From JACKDX01 sp964640175 (lineage in GTDB: Bacteria > Myxococcota_A > Polyangia > Polyangiales > GCA-016699535): DNA of 64,000 bases. Position 1 is the first letter of the stretch; every line of letters begins with the position of its first letter. The translations under genes and the position numbers were made by a program. The notes below the pieces were generated by a model. It ran no database searches. It was not told where the DNA came from and saw only the letters and a program-made list of their open reading frames with translations. This document shows, piece after piece, positions 8,716 to 17,633 of the stretch. The stretch spans positions 24,709 to 88,708 of the forward strand of contig CAZXFW010000011.1 of the NCBI GenBank assembly GCA_964640175.1, written 5' to 3'.

Positions 8716-9723
8716 CTAAAGCACTTTAACCAATAGGGTATATTCTGTACAGGTTGAAATGTCCGGGCTTGCCATCACTTCAATGTTTAGTTGTGCATCC
8801 CCCTGAAACACAAAACAATGAATGTCGAGTTCCATGGAGGAGCTCTCGGTTTGGCACATGGAGCCTATCGTGTCATCGGGGCAACGCATCGTTGGGTTGG
8901 AGTTTCCGCAATCCAAATTGGCCTTGATATGGCCAGCCACGGTGTCTTCTGCAATCACTTGAATGATGACTTGTGGGTTATCATCATTGCCCATAGGGAG
9001 TGTGGGGAGCGCATCCCGAATATTGACCGTAAACGTGTCACTATCGCTTGCGTCATAGAAGCTTGTCATGACGCGTACGGGTTGAGGGTCCTCTATGTTG
9101 TCGGCAATCGGCTGGCCATTGTTGATTTGAATGGGCTGAGCTTGGAAAGGGGCCCAAGAGACATCCGAAACATCATTAGGCTCATGTTTTTCAGCACAAC
9201 GTATTGCAAAATAGTCTGATCTGCTAATTGTTTCCGGCCCCCGAGCACCGATAATTTCGTTAGAGCTATTGCGGATAGGGGTACACGTGCGGATGAATTC
9301 TTGTCTGAGATTTTCTTGAAGGATGAGCGCATCAAGAGAATTAACTTCTTCGGGTGTCCGTGGACAGTTAAACATCAGATCCATCCAAAACTGACTGCCC
9401 GCTGGATTGTCGCGCAATTGCATCCAGATTCTTGGATCAATGGGTGTGTCGATCGATCCAAATTCTCCATTAACGAATGTATCTATGATGGTGTAATGCT
9501 GTGGGATCTTTTCCCGGATAACGTCTGCCACTTGCTGACTATTGGCGCTTTCGAGTACGCTTGCATCTTGCACATGTTGAAGTAACTCAGTGTTACATAA
9601 CTCTGCCGCTGCGGAGATGAACGAAGCACTGTTGTCTCCGTCCGTAACCTCTTCGTGTGGGGTTGCAGCACATCCGCACACACACAGAATAAGACCTAAA
9701 CAACAGGCAAGAACTAACTTCAT
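8716..9723 (-). CDS. Putative lipoprotein with a C-terminal PPC-like beta domain
   Basis: The predicted protein has 335 residues and I do not recognise its N-terminal part. I prefer the ATG at 9723, which gives MKLVLACCLGLILCVCGC, a lipoprotein-like signal ending in VCGC; a TTG at 9777 would add 18 unlikely residues. Residues about 20-200 are soluble and mixed. The last ~110 residues hold SFYDASDSDTFTVNI, spaced Cys pairs and a final CTEYTLLVKV, resembling the bacterial pre-peptidase C-terminal (PPC) fold, often a secreted binding domain. It is the mirror partner of another lipoprotein gene on the plus strand, with 129 bases between the two starts, so a shared divergent promoter region is likely. 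Confidence 0.65.
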   Translation of the reverse strand: MKLVLACCLGLILCVCGCAATPHEEVTDGDNSASFISAAAELCNTELLQHVQDASVLESANSQQVADVIREKIPQHYTIIDTFVNGEFGSIDTPIDPRIWMQLRDNPAGSQFWMDLMFNCPRTPEEVNSLDALILQENLRQEFIRTCTPIRNSSNEIIGARGPETISRSDYFAIRCAEKHEPNDVSDVSWAPFQAQPIQINNGQPIADNIEDPQPVRVMTSFYDASDSDTFTVNIRDALPTLPMGNDDNPQVIIQVIAEDTVAGHIKANLDCGNSNPTMRCPDDTIGSMCQTESSSMELDIHCFVFQGDAQLNIEVMASPDISTCTEYTLLVKVL

Positions 9724-9852
9724 GGAGCGCTTATTAAAGCACATGTATAGAGCGGTCGCAAAAAACAAGTGCACCAATAAGTTGTCGTTCTTTGGGGGGG
9801 TCGACTAGCCTTTGCCTGTTTTGCTCTAACCTTTTAGACACAAGGATATTCC

Positions 9853-10602
9853 ATGAAACGATACTCAATGCTCAGTCTTTTGGTGTTGTTGTTCTCTGTA
9901 GCGGCATGTGGTGATGACGATGACAGTGGGTCAGGCCCTTCTGGCGATCCCATTAATAATCCTGCAGCGACTCAGTCGGCTGTCAGTGCGATGGAGACTA
10001 CGAATAATCTTCGCTCGCTTAGTGATGATCCAGGCAATCAACAAGCGCTTGGAGGAGTAGGCCAGTTGTACGGAAATTACAGTTCGATACTGGGTGCAAA
10101 ATATGCAGCGCAACAACAACAATCATTGACCGTTGGCTATCTGACTGCTCAAGGCTCTATGAGCCAGGGTCTTGACGCAATTGCAAATGCAGATTGGGAA
10201 GACTGCTACACAGTGGATGGGGATACGGCGACGTATGACAATTGTGAGTCTGGTGGGAGTACCATCAATGGAACCATTACGGGTACCGAAACCTCGATTA
10301 CGCTTGACATTGAAGTGACCAGCGATCAATCGGGTACGTCCTTCAACATGACGATGGAAGGTTCGCTAGAGTTTTCTGACACTTCTGTTGTAGGAACGTT
10401 GCATTTTGATATTGATGGGACAGCACAAGGCACGGAGTTCAACTACGACGTGACTGCAGATTACGATGTGGAACTTACAGACGGCTGCGCGACGGGTGGT
10501 ACCCTCGAAATTGATGGTAGCTGGTCTTACAGTGGACAGAACGTTGAGGCGACGGCCTACATTACGTTCGGTCCCACTTGCGGTGATGCGGAGCTCCGTT
10601 AA
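9853..10602 (+). CDS. Lipoprotein of unknown function with an acidic start
   Basis: This 249-residue lipoprotein has the lipobox VAAC at residues 16-19, followed by GDDDDSGSG. AAGGA lies 9 bases before the ATG. The body has a helical stretch (residues about 40-100, Gln- and Ala-rich) and then a beta-rich part with repeated Thr, Gly and Asp and four spaced Cys. No known family is visible. It is probably anchored in the outer membrane, and the acidic residues after the Cys would act as a linker. A strong terminator follows, so it is likely monocistronic. Confidence 0.72.
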   Translation: MKRYSMLSLLVLLFSVAACGDDDDSGSGPSGDPINNPAATQSAVSAMETTNNLRSLSDDPGNQQALGGVGQLYGNYSSILGAKYAAQQQQSLTVGYLTAQGSMSQGLDAIANADWEDCYTVDGDTATYDNCESGGSTINGTITGTETSITLDIEVTSDQSGTSFNMTMEGSLEFSDTSVVGTLHFDIDGTAQGTEFNYDVTADYDVELTDGCATGGTLEIDGSWSYSGQNVEATAYITFGPTCGDAELR

Positions 10603-10658
10603 GCACGAGGCCGTCGCTATCACGGGATAATGGTTCGGACTTTGCTCCGACAAACCTG

Positions 10659-10705
10659 CTCAACCCTGATCCATGGCTTCACGATGGGTCAGGGTTTGAG
10701 TTTTT
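10659..10705 (+). terminator. Rho-independent terminator after the 9853 lipoprotein gene
   Basis: CTCAACCCTGA (10659-10669) pairs with TCAGGGTTTGAG (10689-10700) with one bulged base, followed directly by TTTTT. It lies 57 bases past the stop codon. A smaller hairpin (10633-10650) precedes it. Confidence 0.82.
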
Positions 10706-10783
10706 AAGCGGGTAGTCTGAGTGTTTGAGGCCCTCCGAGCCTTGCTCGTCGTCCATGGTAGTGGCCGCAACTTCAGGGGTTGA

Positions 10784-11344
10784 GTGTCCGATATAGGGAT
10801 GAACGCCAGCGTTCACCTTTATCAAGACAAGGACGGTCCCCTCATGGAACAACACTTAGTTTCTCAATCATTTCAACACGATGTCACAGTAACACCGGCG
10901 TATAGCCGATTTGCGAAATTAGAGGCATGGCTTGAGACCTATCTCGTCGTCAAAGCGCCTTATCCACTGTCCCAGAACTGGAAAGAAAATCTTCCCAAGT
11001 TTTTTCCTTGGGCTGCATTGGTTTTTGCGCCCGTCATGTTTTTTCTCAACGTTGTGGGGATGTTGATGTCTGTCGTCATGACCCCCTTTGCTGTATTTGC
11101 GAACCCCGTGGGCACGGTGGTTCATTTCGCAGGGTTGGCTGCACACATGGCCATCACCGTGCTGACGGCGATGAGTGTGCCTGGGCTCTTTCGTCGCCAG
11201 CAGCAGGGTTGGGTGTTTGCAAGTTATGCACAGGTGCTCTCCCTTGTATGGAGCGTATGTTCATTTGATATGGTAGGCATCGCCGTGCATGTGGGCGCGT
11301 TGTATATGCTGTTCCAAATCAAGCAGGAGTATCGCCATTCATAA
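10784..11344 (+). CDS. Small membrane protein of unknown function
   Basis: The frame gives 186 residues from a GTG at 10784, which has AGGGG four bases upstream. An ATG at 10844, with AAGGACG at a usable distance, would give 166 residues and is equally possible. The first ~60 residues are soluble and include WLETYLVVKAPYPLSQNWKE. Three to four hydrophobic helices follow (about residues 70-110, 115-135, 145-180). I do not recognise the family. It ends one base before the stop of the convergent HerA-like gene. No partner gene suggests a function. Confidence 0.6.
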   Translation: MSDIGMNASVHLYQDKDGPLMEQHLVSQSFQHDVTVTPAYSRFAKLEAWLETYLVVKAPYPLSQNWKENLPKFFPWAALVFAPVMFFLNVVGMLMSVVMTPFAVFANPVGTVVHFAGLAAHMAITVLTAMSVPGLFRRQQQGWVFASYAQVLSLVWSVCSFDMVGIAVHVGALYMLFQIKQEYRHS

Positions 11345-11345
11345 T

Positions 11346-12920
11346 TTAGCGTCGGCGAACGCCGAGGATGCCCAGCAATCCTCGCGTAAGCTCTCGTGCC
11401 ACCGTGCGTCCGATCTGACGCGCGGTGGTACTGTTTAACATGCGTTCCAAAGTCGACTTAGGCACTTGGCGTGATCCAGAGCGTCGCGATGCTGGTTTGG
11501 GTGAGGGTTCTTGTAGAGGTGGGGTGGTGTCGTCCGTATTCGCATGACTTTTATCCAGTTTGGCCATCAAGCGTTCATGGGCAGAATCACCATCCAATGG
11601 CGTTTGATACTGGGGCGCCAAGGTTGAACCAGCGACCAAATCAGTAAGCTCTTGAGAAGTCAGTACGCCCATACGTGATTGCGGTGCTCGCAGGTAACAT
11701 TGCGCTAAGGGTGTAGGCGTGCCTTTGGGATCAAGCGCCGTGACCAAGGCTTCTCCTGTTCCGAGTTCAGTAAGCAGAGCGGTCACATCGTAAAAGTCGG
11801 TATGAGGGTAGTTTTCAGCGACGAGCTTGATGTTTTTGCGATCTTTGGCAGTGAATGCCCGCAGAGCGTGCTGAATCTTCATGCCCAACTGGCTCAATAT
11901 CACTTCTGGGATGTCCATGGGGTTTTGTGTCACAAAAAAGAGGCCGATTCCCTTAGATCGGATAAGTTTTACCATCGTTTCGAGCTGATCAAGTAAGGCA
12001 GAGCTGGCCTCGTCAAATACGAGGTGTGCCTCATCGATGAATAAGACAAGCTTTGGTTTTTCGACATCACCGACTTCAGGGTAGTGCTGATAAATTTCGG
12101 CGAGCAACTGCAGCATGAACGTGGAGAAGAGTTTAGGTCGGTCTTGGATATCGGTGACTCTCAGAATGGAAATGACACCTTTTCCATCACGTAGTAGCGG
12201 GAGATGTTGCTTGGCATCGAACGAGGGTTCTGCAAAAAATGTGTCGGCGCCTTGATGTTCCAGCTCAACGATGGCACGGGTGATCGTGCCCACAGAAGCT
12301 GCTGGGACCGCCCCGTAGCTTTTCTCAAAGCTGTCTTTGATTTCTGTTTGCACGTAACTGAGCACCGTCTTGAGATCTTTGAGATCTACAAGCGGCAGAG
12401 CGTGATCGTCACAATACTTAAACACTACGGCGAGGATGCCTTGTTGCACGTGGTTGAGGCCCAGCATTTTGCCGAGCAAGATGGGTCCAAGCTCCGTGAT
12501 CGTAGCGCGTAGTCGTACCCCTGGTTCCTTGGAAACCGAAAGAAACTCCACCGGGCTTGCCTGTGCGTTAAAGGGTAAGCCAATGGCGGAGTGGCGCTGG
12601 GTGATAACGTCGTTTTCCACGCCAGGCATGGCGATGCCGCTGAGATCGCCTTTGATGTCCATAATTACACTGGGCACACCATATTCAGAAAGCTGTTCGG
12701 CCAAGACTTGCAATGTCTTCGTTTTGCCTGTGCCAGTGGCTCCTGCGATTAAGCCGTGACGATTAAATGTCTGAAGCGGCAGCCGTATGTAAAGCTCACG
12801 CTCAGGTTCCCCTTGCTGCATGGCAGCACCTAAAACGATGGCTTCAGAGTCAAACGCGTAGCCGTCCAGGATGGCTTGCTTAAAAGCTTGCTTATCGTGG
12901 GTCATTGCCACTTGTGGCAT
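11346..12920 (-). CDS. HerA/YjgR-like ATPase (DUF853 family)
   Basis: This is a 524-residue P-loop ATPase of the HerA-FtsK superfamily. Walker A GATGTGKT is at residues 60-67, the block VIMDIKGDLSGIA follows, and Walker B is LVLFIDEAHL near residue 240, with FVTQNP as the later sensor-like element. This layout is typical of YjgR-type proteins, which lack the nuclease partner NurA and whose role is unknown. The C-terminus from about residue 430 is Ser-, Pro- and Arg-rich and ends in a basic tail (LLGILGVRRR). An alternative ATG at 12905 would shorten it by five residues. The small ribbon-helix-helix gene lies immediately upstream on the same strand, 58 bases away. Confidence 0.88.
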   Translation of the reverse strand: MPQVAMTHDKQAFKQAILDGYAFDSEAIVLGAAMQQGEPERELYIRLPLQTFNRHGLIAGATGTGKTKTLQVLAEQLSEYGVPSVIMDIKGDLSGIAMPGVENDVITQRHSAIGLPFNAQASPVEFLSVSKEPGVRLRATITELGPILLGKMLGLNHVQQGILAVVFKYCDDHALPLVDLKDLKTVLSYVQTEIKDSFEKSYGAVPAASVGTITRAIVELEHQGADTFFAEPSFDAKQHLPLLRDGKGVISILRVTDIQDRPKLFSTFMLQLLAEIYQHYPEVGDVEKPKLVLFIDEAHLVFDEASSALLDQLETMVKLIRSKGIGLFFVTQNPMDIPEVILSQLGMKIQHALRAFTAKDRKNIKLVAENYPHTDFYDVTALLTELGTGEALVTALDPKGTPTPLAQCYLRAPQSRMGVLTSQELTDLVAGSTLAPQYQTPLDGDSAHERLMAKLDKSHANTDDTTPPLQEPSPKPASRRSGSRQVPKSTLERMLNSTTARQIGRTVARELTRGLLGILGVRRR

Positions 12921-12978
12921 ATCAACCGCCCAAAAGAAACCACGATCCTTTTAGGGGTGCTGGGGCAGATGAAGAGAT

Positions 12979-13206
12979 CTAGTGGCTGGCAGCCTGACGA
13001 CGCTGCTCTTGCTCTTCTTTTTCGTCTTCTGCGCCCGGAACTTCGTTAACCGAAGGCAGCTTGCGGATTTCAGAAAGGCCTAGTTTGACGCAACGCTGCA
13101 CAATCCATGACAGCGAACGGTCGAGCCGAGTGGCCTCCCTTTGAATGTCCTGCAGCATTGTCTCGGGAAAATATAGGCTCTGTTTCCTCTTATCGCTTCC
13201 TGCCAT
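12979..13206 (-). CDS. Small ribbon-helix-helix-type protein (TIGR04563-like)
   Basis: This is a 75-residue protein with the sequence pattern KRKQSLYFPETMLQDIQREATRLDRSLSWIVQRC: one short beta strand followed by two helices, as in CopG/MetJ-type DNA-binding proteins. From memory, close relatives are a small family common in myxobacteria; that placement is unverified. The last 25 residues are acidic and Glu/Gln-rich. ATG 13206 follows GGAAGG and is preferred over the TTG two codons earlier. It is divergent from ctpA across 161 bases that contain two short palindromes, so autoregulation is plausible. Confidence 0.75.
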   Translation of the reverse strand: MAGSDKRKQSLYFPETMLQDIQREATRLDRSLSWIVQRCVKLGLSEIRKLPSVNEVPGAEDEKEEQEQRRQAASH

Positions 13207-13254
13207 GGTCAAGGTTTCCTTCCTTTTGTATGTAGCATTATCTACCAGGGAATC

Positions 13255-13265
13255 GAGTTTAACTC
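13255..13265. promoter_or_regulatory. Palindrome in the region between the RHH gene and ctpA
   Basis: GAGTT-T-AACTC is a perfect palindrome with a single central base, 49 bases upstream of the RHH gene's ATG. Ribbon-helix-helix dimers often bind short repeats of this kind, so it is a candidate operator for the neighbouring gene. It may be chance. Confidence 0.22.
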
Positions 13266-13276
13266 AGTCTTGCAAC

Positions 13277-13307
13277 TTGATCCACAACCCTGCAAAGCAG
13301 GTATAGT
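13277..13307 (+). promoter_or_regulatory. Possible sigma-70 promoter of ctpA with an inverted repeat in the spacer
   Basis: TATAGT at 13302-13307 is a good -10 box, 60 bases upstream of ctpA. The best -35 match is TTGATC at 13277-13282, but the 19-base spacing is long. The spacer holds the inverted repeat CCTGC-AAA-GCAGG (13289-13301), where a regulator could bind. Confidence 0.32.
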
Positions 13308-13367
13308 GGTATGGGGAATACCAAAGCCTAAGAAGCGTTTGCTCCGCGGGGCGGACAGGGTTTTAAT

Positions 13368-14720
13368 ATGGAAAAACGGCACAAAAACTCAAAAATTCCA
13401 CAATGGGTCGCGTTACTTGCGGCGATGTTGGTAGGGGCCACGTTGGCAGGGACCATGGCGCACGCGCTGCCTCGGACGGCAAGTCCTTATTACAATTTGG
13501 GGGTATTTGCCCGAGCGCTTTCCCATGTGGAGCTTAGTTATGTGGAAACCCCTGATCAGGATCGACTCGTGCAGGGGGCCATTCGTGGCATGATTGCCGA
13601 GCTCGACCCGCATTCGAGTTTTATGGATGCGCAAAGTTACGGTGTGTTATCGGCGGACACCGAGGGGCGCTTTGGTGGCATCGGTGTGGAGATTGACGCT
13701 AAGGACGGGTGGCTGACGGTGCTTAGTACGTTTGAAGGAGGACCTGCGTATCGAGCCGGCATTCGTCCAGGCGATCGCTTTATTTCCATCGAAGGACAGG
13801 CTGCACAAGACATGCCTATCGACGAAGCCGTTCGGCGCATGCGTGGAGAGCCGGGTACTTCGACACGGTTTCGGTTACGCAAAGCAACCAGTGAACGTGT
13901 GATCGATATGACGGTTCGGCGTGAGATCATTCGTGTGCACGCGGTGGAAGCTCGTGTGTTGCCAGATCAAGTCGCCTACGTGAAGCTCAAAGCATTTCAG
14001 CAGACGACCACGGAAGAGCTTCGTAAAGCGCTTGACGAAGCTGCGGCGGCGACAAAAGCCCGTGGGGGGATTCAAGGCGTATTGCTCGATTTGCGGAATA
14101 ACCCTGGTGGATTACTCGCCCAAGGCATTCAAGTGGCTGACGAGTTTTTGAGTCAGGGCACTATTGTCACCACACGTGGAAGGCGGGGCCGCTTGATGCA
14201 AGAAGCGCGTGCACAGGCCCTGAACACCAGGCCCAATTGGCCGATGGTGGTGTTAGTTAATGGGTATACGGCCAGTGCCGCTGAAATTGTAGCAGGCGCA
14301 TTAAAGGACAATAAAAGAGCCACCGTGGTGGGGTTACGCACCTTTGGGAAAGGGAGTGTTCAGAACATTATTGAGTTACCCGATGGCAGCGCTCTAAAGT
14401 TAACTGTGGCGCGCTACTACACGCCTTCGGGTCGTTCTATTCAGGCAGAGGGTATCGATCCCGATGTCCTTGTGGATCAATTGGACACGGAAGCGATGCG
14501 TGCGGCCAAGGAAACCACGGTTGCGAGCGAAGCGGGTTTGGAGGGGCATCTTGCCAATCCTTCCGAGGCACAGCACCCTACGGTCGTCGTGCCTGAACGT
14601 GATCAGCCGCGCACAGCACCAGTGCCTCAGTCTGTGACACAGCAGGCATTTGTCAACGACTATCAAGCGCATATGGCTCATCAAGTGTTGCGAGCGTTAA
14701 TCGCTACACACGCGCATTAA
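13368..14720 (+). CDS. C-terminal processing peptidase (S41, CtpA/Prc family)
   Basis: This is a 450-residue periplasmic serine protease that cleaves C-termini of secreted proteins. An N-terminal hydrophobic segment (residues 12-33) acts as signal or anchor. A PDZ domain follows at about residues 95-175 (FGGIGVEI, GGPAYRAGIRPGD). The S41 core holds the catalytic pair S303 (in TASAAEI) and K328 (in TFGKGSVQ), 25 residues apart as in Prc. DLRNNPGGLL near residues 241-250 is the usual core motif. The last ~80 residues are poorly conserved and end in a helix. Myxobacterial and alpha-proteobacterial CtpA proteins have the same size. Possible substrates include envelope proteins or peptidoglycan hydrolases such as those encoded just downstream. 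Confidence 0.93.
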   Translation: MEKRHKNSKIPQWVALLAAMLVGATLAGTMAHALPRTASPYYNLGVFARALSHVELSYVETPDQDRLVQGAIRGMIAELDPHSSFMDAQSYGVLSADTEGRFGGIGVEIDAKDGWLTVLSTFEGGPAYRAGIRPGDRFISIEGQAAQDMPIDEAVRRMRGEPGTSTRFRLRKATSERVIDMTVRREIIRVHAVEARVLPDQVAYVKLKAFQQTTTEELRKALDEAAAATKARGGIQGVLLDLRNNPGGLLAQGIQVADEFLSQGTIVTTRGRRGRLMQEARAQALNTRPNWPMVVLVNGYTASAAEIVAGALKDNKRATVVGLRTFGKGSVQNIIELPDGSALKLTVARYYTPSGRSIQAEGIDPDVLVDQLDTEAMRAAKETTVASEAGLEGHLANPSEAQHPTVVVPERDQPRTAPVPQSVTQQAFVNDYQAHMAHQVLRALIATHAH

Positions 14721-14761
14721 TTACTTGAAACTATCGTTGCGGTGCGTATGGTGCGCTCACC

Positions 14762-15589
14762 ATGCCTCGGAAGCAATCCACTCGTTCATCCAAACTGACA
14801 GCTCGCAACGCCGACAAACACGATCTTTATCAACGTTCTGTTCAGGATCCCGCATCTGAAATTGCATTTTGCACGCGCATTTTTCGTCGTGCGTATGGGC
14901 ACAACCCGCTCGTATTGCGTGAGGATTTTTGTGGAACAGCGCTATTGGCAAGCGAGTGGGTCAAAAGTGACTCTCATCGTATGGCGACAGGAGTGGATCT
15001 TGAAGCTTCTGTCTTGGCGTGGGGGCGTGAGCATCATGTTAAGCAGCTTGGCCAAGACGCCAAGCGGCTAACGCTCTTGCGCCAGGACGTGCGCGCAGAT
15101 GTGCCCGGTACGTTTGATGTTACAATGGCGTTTAACTTTAGCTATTTCATCTTCAAAACGCGTCCAGATCTCAAAGCGTATTTTCAGTCTGTGCGGCGTT
15201 CGTTGAAACCCAAAGGCATGTTTCTCCTCGATCACTATGGGGGACCAGAAACACAAGAGGCGCTCATCGAGGAAACAAAACAAAAAGGTTTTACGTATCT
15301 TTGGGAACAAGGCGAATACAATCCCATTGATGCCTCTACGACAAACCACATTCACTTTCGGTTTAACGATCGCTCTATGATGCGTCGTGCCTTTACGTAC
15401 GATTGGCGATTGTGGCAACTCATGGAATTACAAGATGTGTTGAAAGAATCAGGTTTCAAACACGTGGATGTGTATTGGGAAGGTGACGACGGTGAAGGCG
15501 GCGGCAATGGCGTATTTCGAGCCAAGAAAAAAGCCCTCAACGATCCATGCTGGAACGCGTACCTTGTGGCTCGCCCCGGCTCTACCTAA
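14762..15589 (+). CDS. Class I SAM-dependent methyltransferase
   Basis: This 275-residue soluble protein is probably a small-molecule or RNA/protein methyltransferase. The Rossmann core begins with LREDFCGTALLASEWV (motif I region, residues 52-67), then TGVDLEASVL, with the acidic ribose-binding D at about residue 78. FDVTMAFNFSYF gives motif IV and LKPKGMFLLDHYGG motif V/VI. The N-terminal segment DKHDLYQRSVQDPASEI is shared by an uncharacterised class of proteobacterial and actinobacterial methyltransferases. The end WNAYLVA matches the same class. The substrate is unknown. It starts 41 bases after ctpA and could be cotranscribed. Confidence 0.82.
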   Translation: MPRKQSTRSSKLTARNADKHDLYQRSVQDPASEIAFCTRIFRRAYGHNPLVLREDFCGTALLASEWVKSDSHRMATGVDLEASVLAWGREHHVKQLGQDAKRLTLLRQDVRADVPGTFDVTMAFNFSYFIFKTRPDLKAYFQSVRRSLKPKGMFLLDHYGGPETQEALIEETKQKGFTYLWEQGEYNPIDASTTNHIHFRFNDRSMMRRAFTYDWRLWQLMELQDVLKESGFKHVDVYWEGDDGEGGGNGVFRAKKKALNDPCWNAYLVARPGST

Positions 15590-15617
15590 AAACACCAAAT
15601 CGTCGTAAGGGAGCGGT

Positions 15618-16490
15618 ATGCGGTGGCAGCTTGGACGTCGAAGTGGCAACGTTGTGGATGCACGGAGTGCTGGCCGGGGCATGCGCCTAGGCGGCGTAGG
15701 CTCAATCGTTGTGTTACTTGGGGCGCTGGTCGTGTGGATGCTGGGTGGTAACCCCCTGGCGGTCTTGTCGCTGTTAGGAACAGCAGGTGCAGGGGCTGGA
15801 ACGGAAGCTCCTGCAACAGGGACCGAGCCGCCCGCAGAAGATCCGCAGGCTGAGTTTGTGGCGCGGGTGCTTGGAGATACCGAAGATACCTGGGCGGCAC
15901 TATTGCCCGCGGAAACCCATGCCCAATACGTTCCGGCAAAATTGGTGTTGTTTCGAGAAGGGGTCAGGTCTGCGTGCGGCATGGCATCCGCAGCGGTGGG
16001 GCCATTTTATTGTCCTGGGGATCGTCGCGTGTATTTAGATCTTTCGTTTTTCGATGAGCTTGAGCGTCGATTTGCGGCACCTGGTGATTTTGCGCGCGCG
16101 TATGTGATCGTACATGAAGTGGGGCATCACATTCAAACGTTGCTTGGGACTTCCGAGCAAGTCCGAGCCAAACAGGCCGGAGTATCTGACGCGCAAGCTA
16201 ATCAGCTGTCAGTCCGCCTGGAGCTTCAGGCGGATTGCTACGCTGGCGTTTGGGCGCATCATGCAAAAAGTCAACGTAATCTTTTGGAACCAGGAGACCT
16301 GGAAGAAGGACTCAATGCGGCCTCTGCGATTGGGGATGACACCTTGCAAAAACGTTCACGCGGTGTGGTGGTTCCTGAATCCTTTACCCATGGCAGCGCG
16401 GCTCAGCGAGTGCATTGGTTTAAACAAGGGTTTGAACAAGGGCGGTTGAGTGCCTGCACTACCTTTGAAGAGGATATCGCTACGCCTTAA
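15618..16490 (+). CDS. Neutral zinc metallopeptidase (YpfJ family)
   Basis: This is a 290-residue membrane-anchored zinc protease. The N-terminus begins with a family-typical MRWQLGRRSGNVVDAR, followed by a transmembrane helix at about residues 25-55 and a short Gly/Ala/Pro linker. The catalytic motif HEVGHH is at residues 166-171 (H166, E167, H170), preceded by the family block FYCPGDRRVYLDLSFFDEL and followed by SVRLELQADCYAGVWA, which supplies the third ligand Glu. All catalytic residues are present. The substrate is unknown for the whole family. It begins 28 bases after the methyltransferase gene. Confidence 0.92.
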   Translation: MRWQLGRRSGNVVDARSAGRGMRLGGVGSIVVLLGALVVWMLGGNPLAVLSLLGTAGAGAGTEAPATGTEPPAEDPQAEFVARVLGDTEDTWAALLPAETHAQYVPAKLVLFREGVRSACGMASAAVGPFYCPGDRRVYLDLSFFDELERRFAAPGDFARAYVIVHEVGHHIQTLLGTSEQVRAKQAGVSDAQANQLSVRLELQADCYAGVWAHHAKSQRNLLEPGDLEEGLNAASAIGDDTLQKRSRGVVVPESFTHGSAAQRVHWFKQGFEQGRLSACTTFEEDIATP

Positions 16491-16564
16491 AGGCTTGCGC
16501 GAGGCAAAGTGGGATGTCAGATTACATAGTCAGGTAGACACCTCGCCAGGAAGGGTTTGTTTGT

Positions 16565-17428
16565 ATGTCGTTGAAATCATTTGTATTTCTTACTGTGCTC
16601 CTACCATGGTGGGGTGCCTGTGCCGCTACGATGGAAGATGCTGAGGCAGGGACGGAAAGTGAAGGTCAGTCGAACACCACAAGCTCCTGGATCTACCCAC
16701 TTTTACCGCAGTACATCCCTCAAGGGGCTACGCCAAGCAGTACGGCGTTCAAACAAATTGAGTATGGTGTGCCTAACCCGAATCTTTCAGGATGGTCCAG
16801 TTGTTACCGTGCTTCTATGTCTACGTTGACCCATGCGGGTGTGGATTGGGTTGCCTATCAAAACAACCGAACCCAATCTTGGGCTGTGGGTAAAAAGGTG
16901 TACCAAGAGCCTCCTTCTGTGACTTCGACGAGCACTGCACCGGCAAGTGTCGTGGGAGTGTATGCCGTGCACGACGGTACGATCGTAGCCGTGGATCCCC
17001 TCGTGGCAGGCTACGCTGCTGACGAAGGAGCAAGCATTGCCATTCGTCACGAACTCAGTGCATCTGAGAAAGCCGTGTTCGAAGCCATGAACATTTTTGG
17101 CATACAGGCAGTCTACTCTGTGTATGCCCATGTGCTGCCTACGCCAGCCATTGCCGCTCTTAAAACCGACCAAACGCTGGCGGTCAAAAAGGGCGATGTC
17201 CTCGGGATCCTCTATGACAATCCAGGATATACCGTTGCGGATGGGACGGTTCGCGCCAACGATTTGTTGTATTTCGAAATGCGCTGGGACTATGGGCAAA
17301 GCTTATGGGCCGAGCCGTGCAGGGGAAATCTCGCGCCTGCTTTTGTGAAAACTGCGAGCGATCTGACACGCTACGGTTATGTAGATCCTCGCGGCATGTT
17401 AGACATGTTAGCGCACGTTGCACCGTAA
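16565..17428 (+). CDS. Degenerate LytM/M23-like secreted protein
   Basis: This is a 287-residue exported protein with an N-terminal signal (MSLKSFVFLTVLLPWWGACA), possibly a lipoprotein but with an atypical lipobox. The region from about residue 85 to 245 follows the M23 metallopeptidase layout. THAGVD gives H90 and D94 (first two zinc ligands), VHDGTIVAV is the core strand, VYAHVL gives H189, and KKGDVLGIL is also typical. The final HxH motif is replaced by LYFE at 235-238, so the third zinc ligand and a catalytic His are missing. Enzyme activity is therefore unlikely; such degenerate LytM proteins (EnvC, NlpD) activate amidases. The next gene encodes an amidase. Confidence 0.72.
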   Translation: MSLKSFVFLTVLLPWWGACAATMEDAEAGTESEGQSNTTSSWIYPLLPQYIPQGATPSSTAFKQIEYGVPNPNLSGWSSCYRASMSTLTHAGVDWVAYQNNRTQSWAVGKKVYQEPPSVTSTSTAPASVVGVYAVHDGTIVAVDPLVAGYAADEGASIAIRHELSASEKAVFEAMNIFGIQAVYSVYAHVLPTPAIAALKTDQTLAVKKGDVLGILYDNPGYTVADGTVRANDLLYFEMRWDYGQSLWAEPCRGNLAPAFVKTASDLTRYGYVDPRGMLDMLAHVAP

Positions 17429-17447
17429 GCCCGGAGCGGCTGTCTTC

Positions 17448-17472
17448 GTGCCAAGTGGAGACTCCTTGGCAC
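17448..17472 (+). other. Hairpin between the LytM-like and amidase genes
   Basis: GTGCCAAG (17448-17455) and CTTGGCAC (17465-17472) form a perfect 8-base stem with a 9-base loop, 20 bases after the LytM-like stop codon. No T-tract follows, so it may be an RNA 3'-end stabiliser or a factor-dependent stop rather than an intrinsic terminator. Confidence 0.35.
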
Positions 17473-17633
17473 ACTGGGGACAATGGACCCTAGAGATAGA
17501 TGAAAGCTCTGTCTGAAATGATTAGTGAATTTCGTATGACAACCGCTCACTTCTTGCTCTCATGTGGGTATGTATCTTGCATAAACGTATTTTGGCTTGC
17601 CTCGTAGCAGGTACGTGTTAAAGGAAGAGTCTA

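Noticed and set aside
10784..11344. The small membrane protein as a holin or transporter subunit
   Set aside because: Helix count and size are compatible, but no motif or neighbour supports it, so it stays unassigned.
15449..15982. Antisense frames opposite the methyltransferase and zinc peptidase genes
   Set aside because: Both sense genes have complete family motifs; the antisense products are Pro/Ser/Ala-rich shadow translations.
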